A stretch of DNA of 64,000 bases. Origin: an uncultured Oscillospiraceae bacterium (lineage in GTDB: Bacteria > Bacillota > Clostridia > Oscillospirales > Ruminococcaceae). Positions 8,504 through 15,583 of the stretch are shown here, piece by piece. A model generated the notes under the pieces. That model worked only from the letters and a program-made list of their open reading frames with translations, had not been told where the DNA came from and searched no databases. The stretch spans positions 10,403-74,402 of the forward strand of contig CAKSWY010000011.1 in assembly GCA_934513685.1 (NCBI GenBank). Reading direction: 5' to 3'. Both the position numbers and the translations under genes were made by a program. How positions within the stretch are numbered: position 1 is the first letter of the stretch; every line of letters begins with the position of its first letter.

Positions 8504-8920
8504 ATGAATAAAAAAGTATCTTTAAGAGAAATTGTTGGAACAAAAATAATCTACGCAATCATTCTTGTATCTTACTACTGGATGTGGGCAAGAACAGATT
8601 GGAAAGACTGGTATCCAACTTTACAGCTTGTACTTGGCTGTTTCCTTGCTGCCTTTTTTGCATTTCAGCAAATGAGAATTAAGAAATACAAAAAGGAAGG
8701 TGTTGATGAAATGGCAGAGCGAAACTTGAAACGGTGTGACTCATTTTGTTTGAAGATTTTTGTTGCTGTTATGGTTGTAGTTGCTTGGGGTTGTGCTATT
8801 CTTAGTCATGTTAATGCTATCAATATGGGAATGATTGGATGGATTATTGTTTTGTCTATTTTTATTTTATCTATCATTCGGACATTGATGTTTGTGATTA
8901 TAGACAGCAAGGGGGTATGA
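8504..8920 (+). CDS. Small four-helix membrane protein of the mobile-element scar
   Basis: 138 residues with four predicted membrane segments (about 11-29, 38-56, 82-101 and 108-133) and a short charged cytoplasmic loop (57-80). I do not recognise a named family. Codon use is AT-rich (AAA, ATT, TTT), unlike the genes on either side, so it is probably acquired. It has a good GGAGGGAAAG ribosome site. The XRE regulator starts one base after its stop, so the two are translated together. Such membrane-protein/regulator pairs are common in Firmicute genomes as small self-controlled units, but their role is unknown. Confidence 0.75.
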   Translation: MNKKVSLREIVGTKIIYAIILVSYYWMWARTDWKDWYPTLQLVLGCFLAAFFAFQQMRIKKYKKEGVDEMAERNLKRCDSFCLKIFVAVMVVVAWGCAILSHVNAINMGMIGWIIVLSIFILSIIRTLMFVIIDSKGV

Positions 8921-8921
8921 T

Positions 8922-9131
8922 ATGGCTCTTGTTACAAAAATCAAAGAATATCGTGAGCAGGCAGGATATAAACAAAGCGAACTAGCAGAGCTTGTTGGTG
9001 CAAGACGAGAAACAATCGTTCACCTTGAAAATGGCAGATATAATCCGTCCCTTAAATTGGCTATGGATATTGCAAAAGTATTCCATGTGACTGTTGAGGA
9101 CTTGTTCGAATTTGTTGATGAAGAAAAATGA
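8922..9131 (+). CDS. XRE-family helix-turn-helix regulator
   Basis: 69 residues, essentially one Cro/C1-type HTH domain: KIKEYREQAGYKQSELAELVG forms helices 1-2 (shown in part) and RRETIVHLENGRYNPSL the recognition region, followed by LAMDIAKVFHVTVEDLF. It is complete and typical of the short YozG/SinR-like group. It is probably an autorepressor of its own operon through the palindrome over the transcription start at 8466-8477. Codon use is AT-rich like the membrane gene before it. Confidence 0.9.
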   Translation: MALVTKIKEYREQAGYKQSELAELVGARRETIVHLENGRYNPSLKLAMDIAKVFHVTVEDLFEFVDEEK

Positions 9132-9150
9132 GCAGACCCGCTACCGTTAG

Positions 9151-9492
9151 AAAGTCGGGGCTTATTGGCAAGGGGGCAACTGGATATTCACCCAGGACAA
9201 CGGCACCATGATGAGCTACTACACGCCCTACAGTGCCTTGCAGGATCTTCTGCGCCACTACAACGCCAACAAGAACGAAACCAACAAACTGCCTATGATT
9301 CCCTATCACGGACTGCGGCATACCTCAGCTACCTTGCTGATCGCCGCACATCAGGATGTCCGTACCGTGTCCAACCGTTTGGGTCATGCACAGGCTTCTA
9401 CAACCATGAACATCTATACCCACGCATTGAAAGAGAATGATTGCACTGCATCCAACGCCCTTGAAAATATGCTCTGCAAAACCGAAGTATAA
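9151..9492 (+). pseudogene. C-terminal remnant of a tyrosine recombinase (integrase)
   Basis: Only the end of the catalytic domain is left. HGLRHTSATLL (second catalytic Arg region), the RLGHAQASTTMNIYTHAL box with its His, and the active Tyr are all visible, followed by a short tail. The frame upstream is closed by a stop at 9148-9150, so the N-terminal DNA-binding domains and the first catalytic Arg are missing. This pattern matches integrases of ICE/Tn916-like and phage elements. It lies about 200 bases from the 3' end of tRNA-Val, the normal place for an integrase next to an attachment site. It cannot be functional; an ATG at 9208 could at most yield a 94-residue fragment. Confidence 0.85.
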
Positions 9493-9502
9493 GTTTTTCG
9501 AC

Positions 9503-9601
9503 ATGAAACGCGAAGATGTGAAAAACAAAATTCCCAGCATCACCGATATTGCCCAGGCGCCGGAAGCGGCCCGGTTGGGCGAACCGACAAAAAGCCCGTA
9601 A
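9503..9601 (+). pseudogene. Possible remnant of a phage scaffold-type gene start
   Basis: A 32-codon frame beginning MKREDVKNKIPSITDI. From memory this resembles the N-terminus of phage minor structural/scaffold proteins (K-x-E-D-V-x-x-K-I-P-x-I-T). No clear ribosome site precedes it, and after about 18 codons the sequence becomes GC-rich and stops. It is either a fragment of a decayed prophage or chance. Confidence 0.3.
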
Positions 9602-9662
9602 AGCGCAGCACAGGCCTCACCTCACGGCCACACATCGCGCAAATCGGCCCGAAAACAAAAAG

Positions 9663-9698
9663 AAAAGGCGTCACATCTTACGATGTAACGCCTTTTTT
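9663..9698 (-). terminator. Bidirectional terminator between tRNA-Val and the element scar
   Basis: AAAAGGCGT-CACATC pairs with GATGTA-ACGCCTTTT (one internal mismatch) around a TTAC loop, with T-runs on both strands. On the minus strand it directly follows the tRNA CCA end, and on the plus strand it would stop transcription out of the integrase remnant. Confidence 0.85.
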
Positions 9699-9774
9699 TG
9701 GTGGGCGGTAAGGAACTCGAATCCCTGACCCCCTGCACGTCAAGCAGGTGCTCTACCAGCTGAGCTAACCGCCC
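9699..9774 (-). tRNA. tRNA-Val(GAC), CCA encoded
   Basis: Read on the minus strand it gives a 76-base cloverleaf: acceptor GGGCGGT/ACCGCCC, D-arm TTAGCTCAGCTGGTAGAGC, anticodon stem CCTGC/GCAGG with loop TTGACGT (anticodon GAC, valine), a T-loop TTCGAGT, and a genome-encoded ACCA 3' end. Its 3' end faces the tyrosine recombinase remnant, as expected if the tRNA was once an integration site. Confidence 0.95.
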
Positions 9775-9794
9775 GTATCAGTGACTGCTTGATT

Positions 9795-9823
9795 ATTATA
9801 GCAGGGCATTCGGGAAAATGCAA
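9795..9823 (-). promoter_or_regulatory. Promoter of tRNA-Val
   Basis: Minus strand: TTGCAT (9818-9823), 17-base spacer, TATAAT (9795-9800) preceded by TGC. It is placed about 20 bases upstream of the tRNA 5' end. Confidence 0.8.
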
Positions 9824-9851
9824 GGGCTTTTTTGAAATTTTTTGAAAAAGT

Positions 9852-10070
9852 TTATTCGGCCCCGGTCTGGCCGTTTCCGCCTGCGCCGCACAGGCCCGGA
9901 ATGGCGCACACGGCCGCCACGCCCACCACGGTGAACACAATGCGGGAAAGCAGGGACGCACTGCCGCCCAGCAGCCAGCCCACCGCATCAAAGCTGAACA
10001 GCCCCACAAGGCCCCAGTTCACGCCGCCGATGATCAGCAGGATCACACACACTTTATAAAAGGTCTCCAT
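9852..10070 (-). CDS. DUF378 family small membrane protein
   Basis: 72 residues beginning METFYKVCVILLIIGGVNWGLVG, the signature of DUF378 (YuzA-like) proteins, with two membrane segments (about 6-26 and 42-60) and a Gly/Ala-rich tail. The function is unknown. The frame continues upstream to 10157, but the ATG at 10070 is chosen because AAAGGAGG lies just before it and the family starts there. I see no convincing promoter directly upstream. Confidence 0.85.
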   Translation of the reverse strand: METFYKVCVILLIIGGVNWGLVGLFSFDAVGWLLGGSASLLSRIVFTVVGVAAVCAIPGLCGAGGNGQTGAE

Positions 10071-10163
10071 GCCGTTTCCTCCTTTTTCTGCGGCCCGGGG
10101 GCCGCCCTTGGGGCTAGTGTGGCCGAAACGGGCGAAACTATGCACCGCATCCGCCAAAACAGC

Positions 10164-10192
10164 AAAACCGCCCCGGCGGGCGGGGCGGTTTT
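10164..10192 (-). terminator. Terminator of azlCD
   Basis: Perfect 11-base arms AAAACCGCCCC/GGGGCGGTTTT around a 7-base loop. On the minus strand it ends in TTTTGCTGTTTT, directly downstream of azlD; it could work in both directions. Confidence 0.85.
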
Positions 10193-10215
10193 GAAAGCGG
10201 CGTATGGAAACCGGC

Positions 10216-10539
10216 TCAGGCGAACACCAGCTGCACCAGCAGCATATACAGCACGGTGCCGCCGCCGATGCTCAGCACCAGGTTGTGCTTCCAGTGGTGC
10301 ACCAGAACCACATAGGCCCCGGCGATCAGCTCGGGCAGCGCGTGGGGCCACACCAGCGGGGTGGCCGATTTGAAGCAGTACACCACCAGCATGGCGATGA
10401 CCGCCCCCGGCAGCACCACCCCCAGATACCGCACAAAGGCCGAGGGCTGGCCGTGAAACACCCAGAAGGGCAGCGCCCGGGTGAGCAGGGTGGCAAACGC
10501 GATGAAGAAAATGGTCAGCAGGGCTTGTGTCTGGGTCAT
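10216..10539 (-). CDS. azlD: Branched-chain amino acid transport small subunit AzlD
   Basis: 107 residues with four hydrophobic helices, starting MTQTQALLTIFFIAFATLLTR (shown in part) and containing RALPFWVF and LPGAVIAMLVVYC, as in AzlD proteins. With AzlC it forms an exporter for branched-chain amino acids or their analogues in the membrane. The ATG at 10539 overlaps the azlC stop by 4 bases (ATGA) and has GGAGG upstream, so the two subunits are translationally coupled. Confidence 0.92.
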   Translation of the reverse strand: MTQTQALLTIFFIAFATLLTRALPFWVFHGQPSAFVRYLGVVLPGAVIAMLVVYCFKSATPLVWPHALPELIAGAYVVLVHHWKHNLVLSIGGGTVLYMLLVQLVFA

Positions 10540-11264
10540 TGGGCGGCCTCCGTTTTTTCTGAAGAGGGTTTCTGCACCTGAACGATGGGCGCCAGGCGGC
10601 CGCGCAGCAGGCACAGCCCGGCAAAAATCACCACCATGGCAAAGGGGATGAACCGGTCGGCCCCGAACACCAGCAGGCAGAGCACCGAAGCACCCAGCCC
10701 GATGAGGGCGGGCAGGTGGGTGACGGCGTTCTCCCACTGCTCCACAAAAATCACCAGAAACAGGGCCGTCATGGCGAAGTCAATGCCGGTGGAGTCAAAG
10801 GGCAGGGCGGCCCCGGCCAGATTGCCGAACAGGCTGCCGGCGATCCAGTACAGCTGGTCCAGCAGGGTGAGGAAGAAGTCGTACCAGCCCTTGTCCACGC
10901 CGTCCGGGGCTTCGCCGGCGCACAGCAGCGAGTAGGTCTCGTCGGTCAGGCCAAACACCAGATAAGGCTTCAGCGGGCCGCGCTTTTCAAACCGGCCCAG
11001 CATGGAAATGCCGTAAAACAGGTGCCGGGCGTTGACGGTGAAGGCCACCAGCATGGCCGAGAACGGCGCAAACGGCCCCGCCAGCAGGCTGACCGTGACA
11101 AACTGCATACTGCCCGCATAGATGAGGCCGCTCATCAATAAGGCCCAGAAAACCCCATACCCGGCCTGCCGCAGCAGTACGCCAAAGGCCGTGCCCAGAA
11201 ACAGATAGCCGGTCATCACCGGCAGAGTGCGGGGAAAGGCGGCCCGCAGTGCGTTTGCTTGCAT
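10536..11264 (-). CDS. azlC: Branched-chain amino acid exporter large subunit AzlC
   Basis: 242 residues with AzlC landmarks: an N-terminal helix with LPVMTGYLFLGTAFGVLL, then SGLIYAGSMQFV and NARHLFYGISM, and several further membrane helices. In the family this is the main permease subunit, paired with AzlD. It starts with ATG at 11264 after AAGGAG (11272-11277). Its own promoter is at 11348-11376 and a strong hairpin occupies the 5' leader. No azlB-type regulator is adjacent; an Lrp-type regulator is encoded at 4829-5305, about 5 kb away. Confidence 0.93.
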   Translation of the reverse strand: MQANALRAAFPRTLPVMTGYLFLGTAFGVLLRQAGYGVFWALLMSGLIYAGSMQFVTVSLLAGPFAPFSAMLVAFTVNARHLFYGISMLGRFEKRGPLKPYLVFGLTDETYSLLCAGEAPDGVDKGWYDFFLTLLDQLYWIAGSLFGNLAGAALPFDSTGIDFAMTALFLVIFVEQWENAVTHLPALIGLGASVLCLLVFGADRFIPFAMVVIFAGLCLLRGRLAPIVQVQKPSSEKTEAAQ

Positions 11265-11309
11265 GAAAAAACTCCTTATATATAGAATACAAAAGAATCA
11301 GGGCGGTGC

Positions 11310-11335
11310 ACTTTGCCGCAAAACCGCGGCAAAGT
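11310..11335 (-). promoter_or_regulatory. 5' leader hairpin of azlCD
   Basis: Perfect 10-base inverted repeat ACTTTGCCGC/GCGGCAAAGT around a 6-base loop, starting a few bases after the expected start of the azlCD mRNA. There is no T-run, so it is not a terminator; it could protect the mRNA 5' end or be an operator. Confidence 0.5.
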
Positions 11336-11347
11336 CAGAACGTCTCT

Positions 11348-11376
11348 ATTATACGGTTGAAACCCACCGGACGCAA
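11348..11376 (-). promoter_or_regulatory. Promoter of azlCD
   Basis: Minus strand TTGCGT (11371-11376), 17-base spacer, TATAAT (11348-11353). Confidence 0.8.
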
Positions 11377-11385
11377 GGGTATATC

Positions 11386-11414
11386 TTGTGCGAAAGGGGC
11401 GGAACCGCTATAAT
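11386..11414 (+). promoter_or_regulatory. Promoter of the PAP2/aminopeptidase genes
   Basis: TTGTGC (11386-11391), 17-base spacer, TATAAT (11409-11414). Divergent from azlCD. It shows that the mRNA starts near 11421, after the in-frame ATG at 11388, which decides the start of the next gene. Confidence 0.8.
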
Positions 11415-11465
11415 AAAAACCGACAGAATCCATGCGGATCACCTTATAAAAAGGAGAATTTTATC

Positions 11466-12161
11466 TTGAACAATTCCGTCAAGTCGACCGGCACCCTGGT
11501 GCAGTGGATCCGGAACAACCCCCACTGCCTGGCGATGCTGTATTTTGTGTTTTACCTCATTGCGTTTTTCAGCCTGGAGCAGCTGCACCGGCCGGACCTG
11601 CACATCATCCACTGCGCGCTGGACGACTACATCCCTTTCTGCGAGTGGTTCATCATCCCGTACTGCCTGTGGTTTCTGGTGATGCCCGGCTCGCTGATCT
11701 ACTTCATGTTCCGGGACAAAAAGGCCTTTCTGGACCTGAGCTTTCTCATGTTTACGGGCATGACCTTCTGCCTGCTGGTGTATCTGGTGTGGCCCAACGG
11801 GCTGGACCTGCGGGTGGAGATCGCCCAGACCAACTGGGCGGCCCGGCTGGTGGCGGCCCTGCAGGGCTTTGACCCGCCCACCAACGTATGCCCGTCCATT
11901 CATGTTTCCAGCACGGTGGCGGTGAATCTGGCGGTGTGCCGCAGTGAGAGCCTGGGCAAAAAGGGCTGGCTTAAGGCCGCCAATTTTGTTGTTACGGTGG
12001 CCATCTGCCTGTCCACCATGTTCCTGAAGCAGCACTCGGCGGTGGACGTGGCCCTGGGCATTGCCCTGAGCCTTGTACTGGGCTGGGTGACCTGGCACAC
12101 CAACTGGCAGGCGGCCCTGAAAAAGACCCCGCTGCGGGTGCTGTTTCAGCAGCGGCTGTGA
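11466..12161 (+). CDS. PAP2-superfamily (Aur1/Ipt1-like) integral membrane phosphatase/transferase
   Basis: 231 residues with about six membrane helices and the PAP2 core: CPSIHVSSTVAVNL (PSxH motif) near residue 142 and STMFLKQHSAVDVALG (the catalytic His/Asp motif) near 180. The PSIH form and the spacing fit the inositolphosphotransferase-like PAP2 branch rather than classic PgpB. It probably acts on a lipid phosphate in the membrane. The start is taken as TTG at 11466, preceded by AAAAAGGAGA; the in-frame ATG at 11388 lies upstream of the -10 box and cannot be on the mRNA. The aminopeptidase gene follows after 34 bases. Confidence 0.85.
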   Translation: MNNSVKSTGTLVQWIRNNPHCLAMLYFVFYLIAFFSLEQLHRPDLHIIHCALDDYIPFCEWFIIPYCLWFLVMPGSLIYFMFRDKKAFLDLSFLMFTGMTFCLLVYLVWPNGLDLRVEIAQTNWAARLVAALQGFDPPTNVCPSIHVSSTVAVNLAVCRSESLGKKGWLKAANFVVTVAICLSTMFLKQHSAVDVALGIALSLVLGWVTWHTNWQAALKKTPLRVLFQQRL

Positions 12162-12195
12162 GAAAAGAAACCCATCGCTTAGGAGGCGTTTGAAT

Positions 12196-13986
12196 ATGAC
12201 AGTTCCGGAAAAGCTGGCGGCGCTGTGCCGCCGCATGGAAGAAGAAGGGGTGGATGTTTACCTCATCCCCACCGGAGACGACCACTCTTCGGAATATGCA
12301 GGAGACTACTACAATTGCCGCGCCTGGCTGACCGGTTTTACCGGCAGCGCGGGCACCGCGGCGGTGGCCTGCACCCCGCAGGGGATGGAGGCCGGTTTGT
12401 GGACGGACGGCCGCTATTTCATTCAGGCGGCGCGCCAGCTGGAGGGCACCGGAATCACCCTGTACCGCATGGGCGAGCCGGGCGTGCCCACGCTGGCCCA
12501 GTGGTTGGAGACCCACCTGAGCCGCGGCGGCGTGCTGGGCTATGACGGCCGGGTGCTGCCCTCGGCGGAGGTGAAGCGTCTCAGCCAGGCGCTGGACGGG
12601 GTCATCCTGCACCGGGAACTGGATCTGGTGGGGGACACCTGGGCGGATCGGCCCGCCCGCTCCTGCCGGAAGGCCTGGGAGCTGGACGAGGCCCACGCCG
12701 GGCGCAGCCGCACCGACAAGCTGGCCCAGATTCGGGCCGAAATGGCCGAGCAGGAGGCCGACTGCCTGGTGCTGCCCGCCCTGGACGACATTGCCTGGCT
12801 GCTGAACCTGCGGGGCGATGACGTGGCCTGCAACCCGGTGGTGCTGGCCTTTGCGGCGGTGGAGCCGGAGCGGGTGCTGCTGTTTGCCCAGCCCGCGGCC
12901 TTTGACGAGGCGCTGCAGAAGCGGCTGGCCGCCGACGGGGTGGAGCTGGCCCCCTATGAGGAAATCTACGATTATGTAAAGGCCCTGCCCGAGGGCACGG
13001 CCCTGTGGATGGACGCGGCCCAGGCCGGCGATGCTTTGTGGAACAGTGTGCCCGCCGATGTGCTGCTTCTGGACGAGGAAAGCCCGGTGCGCCTGCACAA
13101 AGCCTGCAAGAACCCCACCGAGCTGGAGGAGGAGCGCCGGGCGCACGTGAAGGACGGCGCGGCCCTGTGCCGCTTTTTGTACTGGCTGAAGCACCGGGTG
13201 GGCAAGGAGCCGATCACCGAGTGTTCGGCCGCCGAAAAGCTGGAACAGCTGCGCAAAGAACAGCCGGGCTACCTTGGCCCCAGCTTTGAGACCATTGCCG
13301 CCTATGGTGCCCACGGGGCCATTGTGCACTATGCCCCCACCCCGGAGACGGACATTCCGCTGGAGCCGAAGGGCCTGTTCCTGGTGGACAGCGGCGGCCA
13401 GTATCTGGCGGCCACCACCGACGTGACCCGTACCATTGCCCTTGGCCCGGTGACGGACCGGGAGCGGGAGATGTTCACACTGGTTCTGCGCAGCCATCTG
13501 GCGCTGGGCGCGGTGCAGTTCCGGGAGGGCTGCCGCGGCGATGGGCTGGACGTGGTGGCCCGCGGCCCCCTGTGGGAGCGTGGGCTGGACTTCAACCACG
13601 GCACCGGCCACGGGGTGGGCTGCCTGCTGAACGTACACGAGGACCCGGTGCGCATCCGCTGGCGTGCCATGGACGGAATGCCCCCCTTTATGGAGGGGAT
13701 GGTGGTGTCCAACGAGCCGGGCTTTTACGAAGAGGGGGCCTTCGGCATCCGCACCGAGAACCTGATGGCCTGCCGCAAGACGGTGCAGAACCAGTACGGC
13801 ACCTTCCTGAACTTCGAGACTCTCACGCTGGCCCCCATTGATCTGGACGCGGTGGACCCCGCCGGGCTGGACGAGCGGGAAAAGGAGCGGCTGAATCAGT
13901 ACCACGCCCGGGTGTATCGGGAGATTGCCCCGCTGCTGCCCCCAGAAGAGGCTGCCTGGCTGAAAACCGCCACCCGGCCCATCTGA
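12196..13986 (+). CDS. M24B Xaa-Pro aminopeptidase
   Basis: 596 residues, the long form of aminopeptidase P with two creatinase-like N-terminal domains (about 5-130 and 170-300) and a pita-bread metallopeptidase domain. The five metal ligands are visible: D398, D409, H472 (GTGHGVG), E507 (NEPGFYEEG) and E521 (RTENL). It removes the N-terminal residue before proline, in the cytoplasm, and probably uses two Mn ions. The start is ATG at 12196, nine bases after AGGAGG; an in-frame TTG two codons earlier is too close to that site. It is co-transcribed with the PAP2 gene. Confidence 0.95.
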   Translation: MTVPEKLAALCRRMEEEGVDVYLIPTGDDHSSEYAGDYYNCRAWLTGFTGSAGTAAVACTPQGMEAGLWTDGRYFIQAARQLEGTGITLYRMGEPGVPTLAQWLETHLSRGGVLGYDGRVLPSAEVKRLSQALDGVILHRELDLVGDTWADRPARSCRKAWELDEAHAGRSRTDKLAQIRAEMAEQEADCLVLPALDDIAWLLNLRGDDVACNPVVLAFAAVEPERVLLFAQPAAFDEALQKRLAADGVELAPYEEIYDYVKALPEGTALWMDAAQAGDALWNSVPADVLLLDEESPVRLHKACKNPTELEEERRAHVKDGAALCRFLYWLKHRVGKEPITECSAAEKLEQLRKEQPGYLGPSFETIAAYGAHGAIVHYAPTPETDIPLEPKGLFLVDSGGQYLAATTDVTRTIALGPVTDREREMFTLVLRSHLALGAVQFREGCRGDGLDVVARGPLWERGLDFNHGTGHGVGCLLNVHEDPVRIRWRAMDGMPPFMEGMVVSNEPGFYEEGAFGIRTENLMACRKTVQNQYGTFLNFETLTLAPIDLDAVDPAGLDEREKERLNQYHARVYREIAPLLPPEEAAWLKTATRPI

Positions 13987-13989
13987 GCG

Positions 13990-14030
13990 GCGCCTGCTTT
14001 TAAAAAAGCAGGTGATCGGGCGCATTTTTT
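13990..14030 (+). terminator. Probable terminator after the aminopeptidase gene
   Basis: Nested hairpin: an outer GCGCC/GGCGC stem and an inner TGCTTT/AAAGCA stem, followed by CATTTTTT. The bulges make it less certain than the others. Confidence 0.5.
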
Positions 14031-14040
14031 GAAACGAAGA

Positions 14041-14070
14041 GCATAGCGCCGCCCGCGGCGGCCCATACTT
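14041..14070 (+). promoter_or_regulatory. Candidate sigma-F-type (forespore) promoter of spoIIR
   Basis: GCATA (14041-14045), 15 bases, then GCCCATACTT (14061-14070). The Bacillus sigma-F consensus as I recall it is GYATA-N15-GGNNANANT. The -35 matches fully and the -10 at all but one fixed position. No sigma-A promoter is seen between the aminopeptidase terminator and spoIIR. A single-site match in GC-rich DNA is weak evidence. Confidence 0.35.
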
Positions 14071-14114
14071 CTGCCGGATCGATCCAGAATTTGGATGCAT
14101 AAGGAGAGCAGAAG

Positions 14115-14807
14115 ATGTACATGGGCTGTTTGCGCGCGGCGCTTTTTTTGCAGGGCCGCAGCTTACGAGAGAGAAACGTGCCGGAGGAGGCCGGCCGCTG
14201 TGCGGCGGCCCGGCGGGCCGTTCTGGCCGGGCTTTGCCTGGCGGTTTTGATTACGGGCTGGTTAAGCCCCTTTGCCCGTACAGCCGCCCGGGTGCGGCGG
14301 GATACCCTGCGCCTGCACGTGCGCGCCGCGGGGGACAGCTGGCAGGACCTTCAGGTGAAGTACCGGGTGCGGGACGCCATTCTGGAGCAGGCCGGAGCGC
14401 TGTTTGCCCCGGCTGCCAGTGAGGGCGAGGCCGCCGCCCTGGCAGCCCAGAGCCTGCCTGCTTTGCAGATTGCGGCCCAGCAGGCGGCCAGCCGGGCCGG
14501 GGCACACTATTCGGTGACGGTGCGGCTGGTGCGGCAGTATTTCCCCACCACCCGCTACGAGGGTTTTCAGCTGCCGGCCGGGCAATATCAGGCCCTGCGG
14601 GTGGAGCTGGGGCAGGCCGAGGGCCGCAACTGGTGGTGCGTGCTTTACCCGGGGCTGTGCCTGGCTGCCAGCAGCCTGCCGGCCGGATACGGCGACACCG
14701 CCGAGCAGGGATTGGTGGTGGGCGAGTATGAGATCCGCTTTGCCCTGCTGGAGCTGTGGCAGCGCACCGCCTGCCGGGACATTCCGGCCGCAGGCGGCAT
14801 AGGATAG
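14115..14807 (+). CDS. spoIIR: Stage II sporulation protein R (SpoIIR)
   Basis: 230 residues. An N-terminal membrane or signal segment (about 36-55, AVLAGLCLAVLITGWLSPF) is followed by LRLHVRAAGDSWQDLQVKYRVRDAIL (quoted in part: RLHVRAAGDS and KYRVRDAIL), the SpoIIR signature, and by NWWCVLYPGLC near 175, another conserved motif. In spore formers SpoIIR is secreted from the forespore and triggers processing of pro-sigma-E by SpoIIGA. The start is ATG at 14115 after AAGGAGAG; a second ATG two codons later is also possible. No other sporulation gene is in the window. Its presence is notable because close relatives are usually described as non-sporulating. Confidence 0.85.
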   Translation: MYMGCLRAALFLQGRSLRERNVPEEAGRCAAARRAVLAGLCLAVLITGWLSPFARTAARVRRDTLRLHVRAAGDSWQDLQVKYRVRDAILEQAGALFAPAASEGEAAALAAQSLPALQIAAQQAASRAGAHYSVTVRLVRQYFPTTRYEGFQLPAGQYQALRVELGQAEGRNWWCVLYPGLCLAASSLPAGYGDTAEQGLVVGEYEIRFALLELWQRTACRDIPAAGGIG

Positions 14808-14851
14808 CCCGGCGGGGTGCAGCAGCACCCTGAGAAGGGAGTGTGGATCCT

Positions 14852-15331
14852 ATGGTACAACCGGCGTATTACGGCATGGTAAGCAGCGGCTCCGCCGGGC
14901 CGGACGTGGCCCTGGTGCAGACCTGGCTGAACGGTCTGCCCAAGACCAAATGGCCCTGCATTCAAACCCTGCGGGTGGACGGCCACTTCGGCAGCGGCAC
15001 CGAGCAGGCCGTGAAGTATTTTCAGATCGGCGTGGGGCTGACGGCGGACGGCAAGGTGGGCCAGCGCACCTGGGACGCCCTGTGTGAGGCCTATGACGCC
15101 CAGCACGGAGAAGGGGAAATTTACCCGGGCTACATTATGAAGCGGGGCGTTGCAGGCGCAACCGTGCGCAGCGTTCAGCAAAAGCTGAACCGGCTGGGCA
15201 TGGGCCTTGCAGCGGACGGCTACTTCGGCAGCAGCACCGAAACGGCGGTGAAGGCGTTCCAGCGCAGCCGCGGCCTGACGGTGGACGGCAAGGTGGGCAA
15301 GGCCACCTGGGCGGCTCTGGCGGCCCTGTAA
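14852..15331 (+). CDS. Protein with two peptidoglycan-binding (PG_binding_1) repeats
   Basis: 159 residues made almost entirely of two PG_binding_1 repeats (about 10-75 and 90-155), with the matching motifs LRVDGHFGSGTEQAVKYFQ and LAADGYFGSSTETAVKAFQ and the endings LTADGKVGQRTWDAL and LTVDGKVGKATWAAL. No signal peptide and no catalytic domain are visible, so it may bind wall material inside or be exported by another route. The ATG at 14852 is preferred over the GTG at 14843, which is only four bases from the GAAGGGAG site. It follows spoIIR by 44 bases and is probably in the same transcript, so a link to septal or spore peptidoglycan is possible. Confidence 0.85.
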   Translation: MVQPAYYGMVSSGSAGPDVALVQTWLNGLPKTKWPCIQTLRVDGHFGSGTEQAVKYFQIGVGLTADGKVGQRTWDALCEAYDAQHGEGEIYPGYIMKRGVAGATVRSVQQKLNRLGMGLAADGYFGSSTETAVKAFQRSRGLTVDGKVGKATWAALAAL

Positions 15332-15365
15332 ACCGCAGGCGGCGAAAACAAAACGAAAACGAAGT

Positions 15366-15412
15366 GCGCCCCCGGGCGGCTCCATGTGCGGGCCTGCCCG
15401 GGGGCGTTTCTA
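15366..15412 (+). terminator. Rho-independent terminator
   Basis: The arms GCGCCCCCGGGC and GCCCGGGGGCGT pair almost perfectly around an 18-base loop and are followed by TTCT. It ends the spoIIR/peptidoglycan-binding transcript. Confidence 0.75.
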
Positions 15413-15461
15413 TGGAAAAATGGGGGCCGGAAGGGCGGCAGCGGCGGCGAAAATTCGAGAT

Positions 15462-15491
15462 TTGCGTCTGCGCCATGGCCGATGCTATAAT
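15462..15491 (+). promoter_or_regulatory. Promoter of addBA
   Basis: TTGCGT (15462-15467), 18-base spacer, TATAAT (15486-15491) with TGC directly before it. It lies about 90 bases upstream of the addB ATG. Confidence 0.8.
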
Positions 15492-15583
15492 AAAACCAAC
15501 ACAATAAAAAGAAACGCAATGCGGGCCGGGCCGCCGAACCGGCGCACCGCCCGGAAGCATCAACGCAAACGAGGAAAAACACC

